Below, piece after piece: positions 37,084 to 48,082 of a DNA stretch of 64,000 nt. Source of the DNA: Cunninghamella blakesleeana. Lineage: Eukaryota; Mucoromycota; Mucoromycetes; Mucorales; Cunninghamellaceae. The first letter of the stretch is position 1. The number at the start of each line of letters is the position of its first letter. The translations under genes and the position numbers were made by a program. Location: the NCBI GenBank assembly GCA_017871115.1, contig JAFCIZ010000005.1, forward strand, positions 682,001 to 746,000, read 5' to 3'. The notes under the pieces are model-generated. The model did no database searches. It was not told the origin of the DNA and was given only the letters and a program-made list of their open reading frames with translations.

Positions 37084-39556
37084 ATGTTTATGAAAAGAAT
37101 CTATCAAGCTAATAGTACTCGTCAAGTTTTATACAAACGTTGGTATTCACAAGCAAATGCTCTTCTCCAAGAAACGCCACAATATAGTACTAATACTATT
37201 AAACCAAATTTAAAGAAAGCTGCTAACTCTCCCTATTATAATCAAGGTAATATATATATAAAGAAAAGGAAAAGTGGAAAAAGGATATTGGAAGGGAAGA
37301 GAAAAAAGGATTCGACTTGATCTATTATAATGACTATATATATATATAATGTAATAGGAACATCCTTATCGCCTCAAACCAGAAAAGAATGGAATCTTAT
37401 AGGTCATTATCCTCCTGGTGTTGAAAATATGGAAAATCAAAAAAAGCGTGCTTTATCTTTATTAAGATCAAAAACAAACTCTTTGGAAAAATATATCTTT
37501 TTGGCTCAATTAAGAAACTCAAATACTCGCTTACTTTATAAATTGATTAATGATGAATTTGAAGTAAGTATAGTATTATGATTAACCGATACAAAAAAAT
37601 AAAATAAAATTAAAAATTAAAATGATATAGGAAGAGATATATTCATATATAAATTCATATATATATTATTATTTTTATAATCGCGATCGTGATAATTTTA
37701 GGAAATTGCACCTATTATTTATACTCCTACCGTTGGTGAAGCATGTGTAGAATATTCAAACATTTATCCATTCCTTGCTCCTCCTGGCTCACCTGATGGA
37801 TTATATATAACAATTAATGATTTGCCAAATTTAAAAGAAATTATCAAGAATTACTGTGAGCGAACCGGTAGTGAACATCCTGAAATTACTGTGATTTCTG
37901 ATGGGTCTCGTATTTTAGGACTTGGTGATCTTGGTGTTAATGGTATTGGTATTCCCATTGGCAAGTTGCAATTATATGTTGGTGCTGCTGGTATTGACCC
38001 TAGAAAAACATTACCAATTATTTTGGATTTTGGTACTAATAATGAAAAATATTTAAATGATCCTTTATACCTTGGTTTACGCCAAAGACGTCCTAATGAT
38101 GATAAGGTAAAAATAATAATAAATATAATAAACAAGTAATTAATTTATAAAGAGGGATATATTAATCGAATGAAATGAACGCTAGTCTAATTATTTATAT
38201 ATTATACTTATTTATTTGTAGTTCTATGCAGCTATGGATCAAGTGATGAATGCATTGTATGATGTTTACCCTGATATTTTAGTTCAATTTGAAGATTTTC
38301 AATCAGATCATGTAAATTGATAACTTATTATTTTTTTTTAAAAAATGTTATATATATTAATTTTTTACTTTTTTTTTTTTTTTTGCATATCTTCATTTAA
38401 CTATCTATTGGAATATGTACGTAGGCATTTGGATTATTAGAAAAATATCAGCATAAAGTACTTTGTTTCAATGATGACATCCAAGGAACAGGATCTGTGA
38501 TTCTTGCAGGATTTATCAACGCCATTCGTGTTGCACAAGAAAAAGCCAATATTCAACCAAAGGATCACCGTATTGTATTCTTTGGTGCAGGATCATCCGC
38601 TATCGGTGTAGGTAAACAAATCCAAGCTTACTTGATGCATCAGTATGGTATGTCAGAAGAAGAGGCAAAGAAAGTATTTTATTATGTGGATAGTAAAGGG
38701 TTGATTACAAAGGACAGAGGAGATAAATTGGCTCAACATAAAGTTTATTTTGCAAGAGATGATAATCAACAACAGCAATTTAATTCTATTTCTAAAGTTA
38801 TTGACCATGTCCAACCTACTGCGTAAGTTTAAATTAATAATAATAATAATAATATATAGTAAATATAAAGAATAGCAGTGATAATAGTTTGTGAATGAAT
38901 CATTTTTTTTAATCCACGTTATATTTTTACTTTTCTTTTATTTTAAAAATAGACTCATTGGTTTATCAGGTCAAGGAAAAGCATTCACAGATGATATTTT
39001 AAAAAAAATGGGCACTATAAATAAATCACCTATCATCTTTCCATTATCTAACCCTATGACCAATGCCGAATGTACATTTGAACAAGCCATGACTAACACC
39101 AATGAAAAAGTGATTTTTGCTTCCGGTACCGCCTTCCCACCATTTAAAAGTACTAATGGTAAATATATCACCGCTGGGCAAGGTAATAATATGTATATTT
39201 TCCCAGGCCTTGGTTTAGGAACTTTGGTTGCCAAATCAAAATTGGTATCTGATGGTATGATCTTTGCTGCTGCTCAAGGTTTATCTAATACATTATCTCC
39301 TCATGATATAGAGCAAGGTGCTATATATCCTTCTTTAACTCGTATTCGTGAAGTCTCTATTGATGTAGCCGTTGCTGTATGTAAGCAAGCTTTAAACGAA
39401 AACTTGGCAACGGATCCTGATTTATTAAAATTAGCATCAGAAGCAACTACTCAGTCTTCATTGGATCAGTCTCTTTTACAATATGTTAAAAATAGAATGT
39501 GGGATGTTGATCAGGATCATTATTTCGATACAAATGCTACAATTGGTACTGCTTAA
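37084..39556 (+). CDS. MAE1: NAD(P)-malic enzyme, probably mitochondrial
   Basis: Oxidative decarboxylation of malate to pyruvate. Six exons (37084-37246, 37358-37563, 37702-38106, 38222-38311, 38425-38822, 38953-39556) splice to 621 residues. The N-terminus is basic and Ser/Tyr-rich without acids (MFMKRIYQANSTRQVLYKR), fitting a mitochondrial presequence. Family motifs: IYTPTVGEACVEYS, SDGSRILGLGDLGVNGIGI, metal-binding QFEDFQSDHAF, NDDIQGTGSVILAG, the dinucleotide-binding FFGAGSSAIGVG, LSNPMTNAECT and FPGLGLGTL. Cofactor preference (NAD or NADP) cannot be read with certainty. The NAD-type mitochondrial form is inferred from the presequence. The symbol is the yeast homologue's. Confidence 0.94.
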
Positions 39557-39818
39557 TTTACTTTTATATTTATCTATTTATCTATCCTACTTTTAAATAA
39601 TTTTTTTAAAAAATAAGCATTTTTTTTCATTTTAATTTTTTACTCATTTATATTTTTATAACATTTTAATTAATACTCAACTATCGTCATTTTTTTTTTT
39701 TAATGCAATTACCGCAAATATTGCCGTTTCAAATTTTGAAATAAAAAATAGTTTTTTTTGAATTTTATTTTATTTTATTTTATTTTATCGATATCTTTTT
39801 AGCATCTATTTTTTTAAT

Positions 39819-40793
39819 ATGAAACATCGATTTTTTTTGTTTTTATTCATTTTATTTAGCACCCTAAGCATACTACAAGTACTTGGTCAAGTAGAACAAA
39901 ACAGGGATCAAGATGAATTAATGGAGCTCATGAATTCAATGGATCAAAAAGTAAATCAACGAAAAGAAAAGAAAAATAATAAAAATGATGAGGATAATGA
40001 TGATGATAACGATGATGAGGAAGAAAAAGAAAAAGAAGAAAAAAAGGATAAAAAGAAAAAGAATAAAAAATGCAAACATAAAAAAAATAAAAATAAAAAG
40101 GGTGATGATCAAGACGAAGAGGATGACAGTGGTAATGATGATTGTAAATCCATTTCTTCTTCTACTACCACTACTACTGCCTGGTTTCATAAAACTACTC
40201 CAAATCCAACTACTACCTCCCCTACTCCTATTTCAACACCGGTAAAGCCAAATTCAACTAGCCCTAAAAAATCTCAACCTACTGATTTCATTTCAAAAAA
40301 CATTACAGTTTCCATTCCACCCCCTTCTGATCAATTCGATAATAATAATAATAACAATAGTAATAATCCTTCAACCACACCAACACCCTCGACGGATGTT
40401 TTAAATAACAATAATATTACCACTCCTAATAATAATAGCAATGGTACTCAAAATCAAAATGAAAATGGGTCATCAGCTACCACTCTTGTTATTACTTTTA
40501 CTGAAATTGCTACGGCTTATTATAATGCAACGCCAACCAACCCATCTGATGGAGATTTAGCTTTCTTAAATAATGCTATGTAAGTATATATATCTTGCAT
40601 TTTTACTATTTTGCAAAAAAAAAAAAAAAAGAGATAGAGATAATATATTTATATATATATATAATAATTTCATTTTTTATTTTTATTTTTTGCCATGACT
40701 AGGATCCTATCTCCTAAAATTGACCATTTGTTAATATTGCAATGTTTTTGGATTTGCTTGGTTTGTGTCAAAATTTATTTCGACTTGCCCTGA
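39819..40793 (+). CDS. secreted or surface protein with charged block and Ser/Thr-rich stalk
   Basis: Two exons, 39819-40579 and 40703-40793, give 283 residues. Residues 1-23 are a clear signal peptide (FFLFLFILFSTLSILQVLG). A highly charged block alternating Asp/Glu and Lys follows (about residues 45-115), with Cys only at about 88 and 113. A Pro/Ser/Thr-rich stalk with Asn runs comes next and is a likely O-glycosylation substrate. The last exon adds a C-terminal hydrophobic stretch (LLILQCFWICLVCVKIYF), giving a membrane or GPI-type anchor. Without splicing, the frame stops at once after the donor, so the anchored form depends on the intron. Function unknown. Cell-wall or spore-surface protein is an inference. 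Confidence 0.6.
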
Positions 40794-40951
40794 TCATTCA
40801 CTTTTTTTTTTTAAAAAAACTAGTTTTTTTGATCTCCGCTTTTTTTTTAAAAAAATATTTATGTCCATTTAATTTTTTTTTTTTTCACTCTCTCCCTTTT
40901 TTATTTTTATTTATCATATTATTAATATAATATATTTATTTATTATTATCA

Positions 40952-41307
40952 ATGTCTAATGAATTAAATAACGACTTAATAAACACTAATACAAACATAG
41001 ATGAATTACAAACAGAAGAAGATCACGATGTTACTATGATGGATGAAAATATTTCTGATAATATGACACAAGAACAACATCCATATTTAAATGGTCATGT
41101 TTATTTACCTATTATATCAAATATTGGGGATAGTTTAGATAAACTAGAATATGATTCTCGTTTATTGTATATTGCTGAATCAAATGATATTAACGTTTCA
41201 TGGGAAGATATTCAACTTATTATTAGAGATTTAATTATCAAGGTAATATTAAAAATCTATACACGAAATAAAAATTTGTATATATATATATATATATAAT
41301 TGGTGAA

Positions 41308-41349
<42 letters not shown>

Positions 41350-42243
41350 AGCAATGTGATATTATGGTAGAGAAAATAAGCGAGTCTTCAGTATTATCAA
41401 CTATTAATAACACCAAAATATCTATTCTTCATTGTATTGATCAGCATACTGGGTAAAATCATATTAATTTTAGTGATATAAATATGCATATATTTTTAAA
41501 AAGTATATGATAGGAATTAATTTATACATATTCATATTATATTAACTTAGAATACCATTTACTATACAGCGTATATGCGAATTAATCACTTCACCAAGCA
41601 AACATTATAACTCCTTTGTAAAATATCTAAATGCTGTTGAAAAAGTAAATACTGATAATATATAAATATTAGGATGAATTAATAATAATAATAATAAAAA
41701 TTATAATAACAACAATGATAAAGATGAGACGATATTAATAAAAATATTTATATACATCTATTATTATTATTTTACTTTTTGAATATGTTTTAGGTATTAT
41801 CGGTAGTATCAACATGGGAGACTTATCCAGAAACAACACCAACAGTAAGCGGAATCAACTCAAATTTTTTATTTGCCAGTTATGATTTTGCAGAAGTTAA
41901 ATATACACCCATCGATAATAATGAATTTGACGAAGAAGAAAATGAAAATAATAATAATGTGGAAATGGAAGATAATAACAATATGGATCAAGAAAACAGC
42001 ACCAATAATGATCAGGATCAGGATAATAGCGAACATAATGATCATGAAAATATGGATAATAGTATACAAAGTGAAACAAGTGTCCAGAGTAGTAATAATG
42101 ATGAAAGCAACAGTAGTGGCTCTAATAGCCAAAGAAATAACGATCACGATAACAGTAATAATATTTCGAATGATATGAATGAAGCGGATAGTAAATCAAC
42201 GTCAAATAATGCTATTACTACAAATGACACCTCAGAAGAATAA
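40952..42243 (+). CDS. Serine/threonine protein phosphatase 4 regulatory subunit 2
   Basis: PP4 core regulatory subunit 2 (PPP4R2/Psy4 family), a partner of the PP4 catalytic subunit in DNA-damage recovery. Four exons, 40952-41242, 41352-41452, 41551-41644 and 41794-42243, give 311 residues. The recognisable part is IPFTIQRICELITSPSKHY followed by FVKYLNAVEKVLSVVSTW, the signature of the family. The N-terminal 50 residues are Asn/Asp-rich, and the C-terminal third is a long acidic Asn/Ser/Asp-rich disordered tail, common in this family. The shortest coding exon is 94 bp. Complete. The fungal literature name would be Psy4-like. Confidence 0.85.
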
Positions 42244-43059
42244 AAAAAACTCGAAAACACCATTAAAAACTACATTTTTGTTATTTCCTTTCCTTTCCTT
42301 TCCTTTATTATTATTTATTTGCTTTAAATTGTGTTTATTTACACCAGTGTTACTTACATATTAACGTAATCATGCTCTTTTTATTTTTTATTTTTATTTT
42401 TACATGCATACTCTATATACATTTTATTATTTTTGTTACATATGTACTATATAAAAAAGTTATATATAATCGTTATGATCTTTTTAATAAAATTACACAC
42501 ACCATAAAAAAAAGGAAACAACATTTACGAAATAAAAGAAAGTTTTACGTATTATAGGTCCATTAATCAAATTTAAATATATGTATTGCAAAGCGGATTA
42601 CAAGGCTGAACTCTGGAATTTGAGTTATTAACATTACACCATTCTAATTCAATCAAATAACACCTGCCATTTAAGGTAGCACGCCAAATTAGTTAGCCAT
42701 AACTAAAAATTGTACTTGGCTCTCAGTGTATTAAATATAATACGCTTGGTATAAATTATTATCATTCGGCAAGTTCCATTTTAAATATAATATTGTCATT
42801 GAGAAATAAAGGAAGAGGAATAAAAAGAATGTGTGTAGATTCATAGTGTGTAAGTTCCATACGTGTCGTGAACAAAAATACTAGCTAAATAATCATAAAT
42901 GTATTTTATATCAATTCAAGCAATATATACTAGATTTTTTATATTATAAAATAGATATGTTATATTAAAAAACAAAAATGAAAAATGAAAATGATACTTA
43001 CTATGAAATAAATAATCACCAAGATTAATATAATATCACTCTCAGGAATAATCGGTGAA
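42244..43059. other. start of repeat island, no gene seen
   Basis: 3' flank of the PP4R2 gene (with a TTTCC repeat near 42291-42312), followed by non-coding DNA of somewhat mixed composition. Only short frames occur. No element boundary could be defined. Confidence 0.45.
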
Positions 43060-43640
43060 ACGTTGATACCAATAATTATGATAAAAACCAAAGAAGGGAC
43101 CATAAAAGGGCAGCACTAATAATTGCTATAGTTAGTAAAGAGCCATAAAAGACTAGCATCAGCAGTTATAAATGACAATTACAGCCGAGTAATCATTAAA
43201 TATAAACTTTAAGAAGCATAAAATATCAAAAATGAAATAATAAATAAGCTTATTTTGCTAATTCAAACAAAGTACACATATAGGTTAGTCTCATTATGTA
43301 ACGATATCTATATATAAAAAAATTAATATTTTTAACATAAAAGATAAAACTTCTGTATATCAATAATTAAATTAATACTACCTATAATAACTTAGTAGGT
43401 AATTCTAAGACCAACTCAATCTGTTATGTTGATTTAAAAAAAAAAAATAAGCGTGGATAGGTTAATTGAATTTATTGTAATAAATATAGTGATAATAATA
43501 AAATTTAATAATATTCGCTTTAAAAAAAATAACCTTGAGCATAAAATATAGGCCGTTTAAAAAAAACAATTAAAAAACAATGTCACCATTTTTTTTTCTG
43601 ATGATATATTTTAAATTTCTAATTTTTTTAATCGCGTGAG
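43060..43640 (+). repeat. diverged direct repeat D1
   Basis: Matches 47450-47835 in the same orientation, with many substitutions and indels. Shared ordered words include ATACCA...AAATT, GGACCATAAAAGGGCAG versus GGATCATAAAAGGTCAG, TTTTGCTAATTCAAACAA versus TTTTGTTAATTCGGGCAA, and ACCTTGAGCATAAAATATAG versus ACCTTCAATATAAAAAATAT. No coding potential. Likely an old dispersed element flanking the A/B/C repeat cluster. Confidence 0.55.
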
Positions 43641-43943
43641 AATGAATTTATTTCTACATTATATAGGTATAAAAAATAAAATAAGATAAAATATATAATA
43701 TAAAAACAAAGAGATGAGTGATACTTGTATAGTTTTTTATTAATAAAAAGACAACCCAATTCAAAATATGGCAAAATAAAAACTAGTAATTATTAGAATA
43801 ATAATAACAAAAACTATTTCATTTTCATTTTCATTTTCATTTTCATTTTTATGATATTAATATTAAAGATAAACATATGAAAAACTACTACAACTTGGAT
43901 GTCGAGGATGTATTGTACGGTCGTACTTACGTATCCCAAGACA

Positions 43944-44063
43944 TCAATAATGTAGTTGTCGAAGTCCTGAAAGGATTTCCCTAAAGTCCCTTGACGCCTT
44001 ATTTCGTTTATCCCATGGAACAAATAGTATAACTAGTGTAGCCATTGAGAACATGTCTGACAT
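43944..44063 (-). pseudogene. short helicase-like fragment, doubtful
   Basis: A 39-codon minus-strand frame, MSDMFSMATLVILFVPWDKR, then NKASRDFREILSGLRQLHY. The hydrophobic-LFVPW-acidic arrangement recalls the segment of helitron/PIF1-type helicases where a LxLFKPWR motif occurs. The match is short and may be coincidence. It lies within the repeat island next to copy C. Confidence 0.2.
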
Positions 44064-44269
44064 TGTCTCTATTAAATTTAATATAACGGTTCTGTAGTCA
44101 ATCACGCTTAAAAGAAAGAAAAGGAAAAAGGAAAAAAGAAATAAAGGTAATTGTAATTTTCAATTTTAAACACTCTGACATGTGGAAGTTTTTAAGCAAA
44201 ATTCTTTTTTTTACTCTAACAATCTTATTATTAAACCAATTTACAAAAATAATTGTATTTTTTAAATAA

Positions 44270-44690
44270 AATTGTAATAACTGAGCTTCTAACTATTGAA
44301 AAATAAGCAAATATCGAAATAATATGCTTCTATTTCTATTGGTCTAAACTCCCCAATTAAATCCGGCCATCTCTGCATAAAATGAGCACTCAATCATAAG
44401 TTTTAAAACTCCTATTTATGCTGGTTCTCCACAAAAAAAATTTTGTGCTTTTTGACCTTTATTTTTATATTGCATTATTATCATTGTTTATATACTTAAA
44501 AGTGTATTATAATAGATATTAGTTATAATCGCTTATAAACCCATTAATGAGTATCGCTGCCTTATTGCATTACGATAGGTTATAGATATCTTTCAAATAA
44601 GTAAAGACTGCTTTTTTTAATCAATTGTTTTCCAAACATTCCCAAGCTAATTTTTACGTAATAAATTATAAAATGAAATATTAACTACTA
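44270..44690 (+). repeat. partial diverged copy C of the A/B repeat
   Basis: Carries in direct orientation the CTATTTCTATTGGTCTAAAC block (compare 12969), TTTTAAAACTCCTATTTATG (compare 13153) and CCCAAGCTAATTTTTACGTA near 44641 (compare 11829). The order of the last word relative to the others differs from copy A, so C is rearranged or composite. The conserved core of A and B is absent. Confidence 0.55.
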
Positions 44691-44869
44691 TTATTTTATT
44701 TTTATCATTAAAAATGATTGCCAATAAAGACTTTTTTTAAAAAATAAAAAAATAAAAAAATAAAAATAGAGTAAATAAAAAAGAGGGTGATTATCACCTT
44801 CAAATTTTAAATTAAAAGAGCAAAAAAAAAAAAAAAAAATTACTTGCTCTTTCTTTTATTTAATTTATT

Positions 44870-46260
44870 TATCTTTTTTTTTTTAATTACTAATGAAACT
44901 AATAAAGATTATTATAACCAATTAATATTATAGTTAGAAATTTTATACAGAATGAAATAAGAAAAAATTAACTTGTTTAAGATATTTTTTATGTTTTATA
45001 TTTTTATAAAATTATAATGGTAAAAATGTGACTAACGATCAAAAGAGTAGATTTTTGATTATTCATTTTAAAAATATTTATTTATAATTTAATGGTAATA
45101 ATAATAACAATAATACTATAAATTTTTAAAAGATGATAATTGTATAGTATAAAATAATGGATAATGGCTACAACAAAAAGTAAGTGAACCAGTATATATA
45201 TGAGTTTAAAATTGAAAATAGAATGGGTATTCAAAAGGAAGAGCGGTTCCAGATTTTTTGAGCAAATTCATATGATTATTGTTTTATTTGTTCAGAGAGT
45301 GAAAGCATATTTAGCCATTTTACTTTTTCTTGATTAGATTCATGCAGATTTAGTCATTTTGTTTATTTTGGGCCAATAGGAATAGAGACGTATGATTTTG
45401 ATATTTGTTTATATTCCAATAGATATATATTTAACTACTGTGTGTTAAAAAAAAAAGACGCGTTAAGCTTATATATAAACATATTTATAAATATATTTAT
45501 TTATAATATTTTTACGTGTCAAAATTGATTCTTGGTAGGACCGTGACCCAATAAAGTAGATTCAGTAGATTAAAATTCATCTATATATATATATATTAGT
45601 ATTTTTTGTAAATGTATATGTACATATATGTGTATATATATAATTTTTTATTACCTATAGAGATTCCAACCAAAAGCTTCAACGAGATAAAAAATTTTCG
45701 TTTTTTCAGTTCGATTTTCGCCCAATTATATAAAATATATAATCAGACTACCCTATCAACATCCCAAACGATCAGACTCGTATTATACCTTTCCCCCTCA
45801 AGGCACCATCGAGGGTTATCGAAACGCAAACAATCTTGCAGGGTACTAGGTAGAGCAAAGCCCAACTAAATCAAACACAGCATCTATATCCTCGATATAA
45901 ACACCGATGATCTATGGCCGTATTTAACAATACCGGTACATTCCACATATTGTCATACATGCTTGCCACCCTTCGAGCTTTTTTTTATTATATATACATA
46001 TAAATAAAAAATAGCCATAACGAAGAGAATACGAGTATCTTTTTTTAAAAAAAAAATGAAAATAAAATGAAGAAAGGATGAGGAAAAAAAGAATGAGAAA
46101 AAATAATTATTTATGTAAATTGATAATCATAAGACTGCAAGAACAAAAAAAAAAGAAACCTACTTTTCTTTTTTTGTATCATTGATTTCAAAAAAAAAGA
46201 TAGGTTTCTTTTTTTTTATATAAATAAAAAAGTAAGTTTCTTTTTTTTATATAAATAGAA
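44870..46260 (-). repeat. long dispersed repeat, copy B (inverted to A)
   Basis: The reverse complement aligns with copy A from about 13680 back to about 12100. Same-order anchors: AAGTTAATT block, CATTTTTACCATTATAATTT, TGTAGCCATTATCC, TTTTGAATACCCATTCTATT, CCTATTGGCCCAAAATAAAC, GTGTCAAAATTGATTCTTGG, the core at 45753-45978 and the TACTCGTATTCTCTTCGTTA block at about 46018-46038. The AT-rich flanks differ by many indels, whereas the core is nearly identical. A and B form a 33-kb inverted pair around 31 kb of ordinary genes. A tandem duplicate of about 36 bp (TTTCTTTTTTTTTATATAAA) closes the copy near 46205-46262. Confidence 0.75.
45753..45978 (-). ncRNA. candidate structured RNA or SINE-like core, copy B
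   Basis: Same length (226 bp) as the core in copy A, with about ten substitutions by eye and no indels. The three local hairpins are retained, including the GATATA/TATATC stem and the CCCTCGA/TTGAGGG stem. In this copy the 5S-like reading is slightly better (TACGGCCATAG, AGTTGGGC, CTAGTAC). A plus-strand frame at 45612-45869 crosses it, but the conservation pattern is not codon-like. Family and function unknown. Confidence 0.45.
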
Positions 46261-46262
46261 AG

Positions 46263-47449
46263 AAACTTGTGATATATTTTTATAATGAGGTTATTTTATG
46301 GTACAAAAGAAAAGTAGGTTTCTTGATATACTTTTTTCGAGTATTTTTTATAAACAGGATACTCATTTTATCATGCACTCTTTATATGCATATGCATTAA
46401 TAAAAAAAAGGTCATCCATTATTTTTTTTTACTCTTTTCTTAATTATTTGCTTTCTAGTATTTTTCAAAAAACACTTTTAATTATAATAATTATTAATAA
46501 TAACTGAGGCAATGATACTAATTTATGTTTCATTATATAATTTATTATGTAAAACTAACTTGGGAAAGAAAAAAAAGTGATCAGTTGTTACAAAATTTTT
46601 TTAGAATCAATATAGCACCATGTTCCATAAACAGCTCACGAAAAAGTAATTTTATTTTATTTTTAAAAAAACAAACAAAAAGTTTTAAATATGAAATAAT
46701 AAAAATATTTGATTCAAAATTTTTATTCGTAAAATCAATCAATTAAAAAAAAAGTACTTATGTTTAGTTTCTGTTTATGATATACCTGTTCTGTATTTTT
46801 TATTTTATTCCAGCATCTCTTTCTAGATGATGTTTTGTTGCTGATAACCCATGCATCCATATCATTTAACTAAAAGATAACTGTATTATTTACTTGATAA
46901 TGGCGTATGTCAGTGTAAACAATACCATGAGTTATTGTACCTTCCATCGATTTGCTAAAATAGCAGTTCCTTCGTTTTCTCAAATAAAAAATGGCTAACT
47001 CGAATCATAAAAAATCATTGGCTTAAGTAAAAAAGACCAAAATCTTGAAAAAAGAAATAGTATCATTATCTTGCACTTTTTCAAAAAATCTCATAAAATT
47101 GAACAAGGAAAAGACAGTTATGATAGATAAAGAGCTATTATCTTGGAATATATATATATATATATATATTAGAGGCCATGAATGGCTAACCAATGGATAT
47201 AAGTGGTCAATTAGGAACCTTAATCAATCTGTCAGAAATCTAAAAAAGACATCGAAAATCGAAAACGATATACCAATCATTAAAAAAAAGTCCCAAAACT
47301 TTTTAAGAATCTATACTAGGAATATTTATAAAACTAAACATCAAAAAGAACCCACTAATAAATAATCAAATTGAAATCAAAAATTCCAATGCAGAAATAA
47401 AAAATTAGTACCATCAAAATTAATAAATGACTGATACTAAATAAATATT
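46263..47449. other. repeat-island DNA, no supported gene
   Basis: Contains Lys/Ile/Phe-rich frames at 46298-46507, 46525-46746 and 47045-47365 that lack recognisable motifs and include simple repeats (a YIYIYI run from a TA tract). I treat them as chance frames or thoroughly decayed transposon sequence. Confidence 0.4.
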
Positions 47450-47835
47450 AAAAGTTTATATACCAGAAATTGTAAAAAATAGCCGAAAGAGGATCATAAA
47501 AGGTCAGTATCAATAAATGCAACTAAAGGGCAAGAAATCATAAAGGAAATCTTTAGGAACCATAAATAAATATATTTTGTTAATTCGGGCAATAAATATT
47601 TATATATAACAAAAAATGTAGAGAACAAAAATATTTTTAATATAAAAAGAATTCTTACTGAGAAATAAAAAAAAATCGTCTGGAACTATAGGCTAATGGC
47701 TAGTAAATCCCTTTTCAATCCAAATATAAAAAAAAACAACCTTCAATATAAAAAATATAGTTCGTTTCAAAAAAAATTTTTTTTTAAATGATATCGTTCA
47801 ATTTTTTTAACTGACTATTTATTTTTAAAATTACA
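47450..47835 (+). repeat. diverged direct repeat D2
   Basis: Partner of D1 at 43060-43640, shorter by internal deletion. The D1/D2 pair brackets copies C and B, so the island may be a nested insertion. No target-site duplication was identified. Confidence 0.5.
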
Positions 47836-48082
47836 TTTATTTATTAACGAAAGGCAAATTGATCATATGAAATAAATAAAAATGTATATAAAATAAAATA
47901 GAAGTAATGATATTAGAATAAAAAAAAATAATATATATATATATAAATGGTTTGTATAAAGTAATAATAAATAAAAATAATAAAAATGGGATGAAGGATA
48001 GGATATGAGTAATATTACTATATATATAAAAAAATATGATGTAAAATAATAAGATTAAAAAAAAGAAAAAAAGAAAAAACAC

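Noticed and set aside
39936..40190. ORFs in the other frames of the charged-repeat gene
   Set aside because: Produced by the GAT/GAA/AAA-rich repeat. The 39819 frame has a signal peptide and sensible splicing.
41869..42178. Overlapping ORFs on both strands rich in Ile, Met and Trp
   Set aside because: Shadows of the acidic Asn/Asp-rich tail of the PP4R2 gene.
45612..45869. 85-aa plus-strand ORF across the conserved core of copy B
   Set aside because: The equivalent frame in copy A is broken and substitutions between copies are not concentrated at third positions, so the core is unlikely to be coding.
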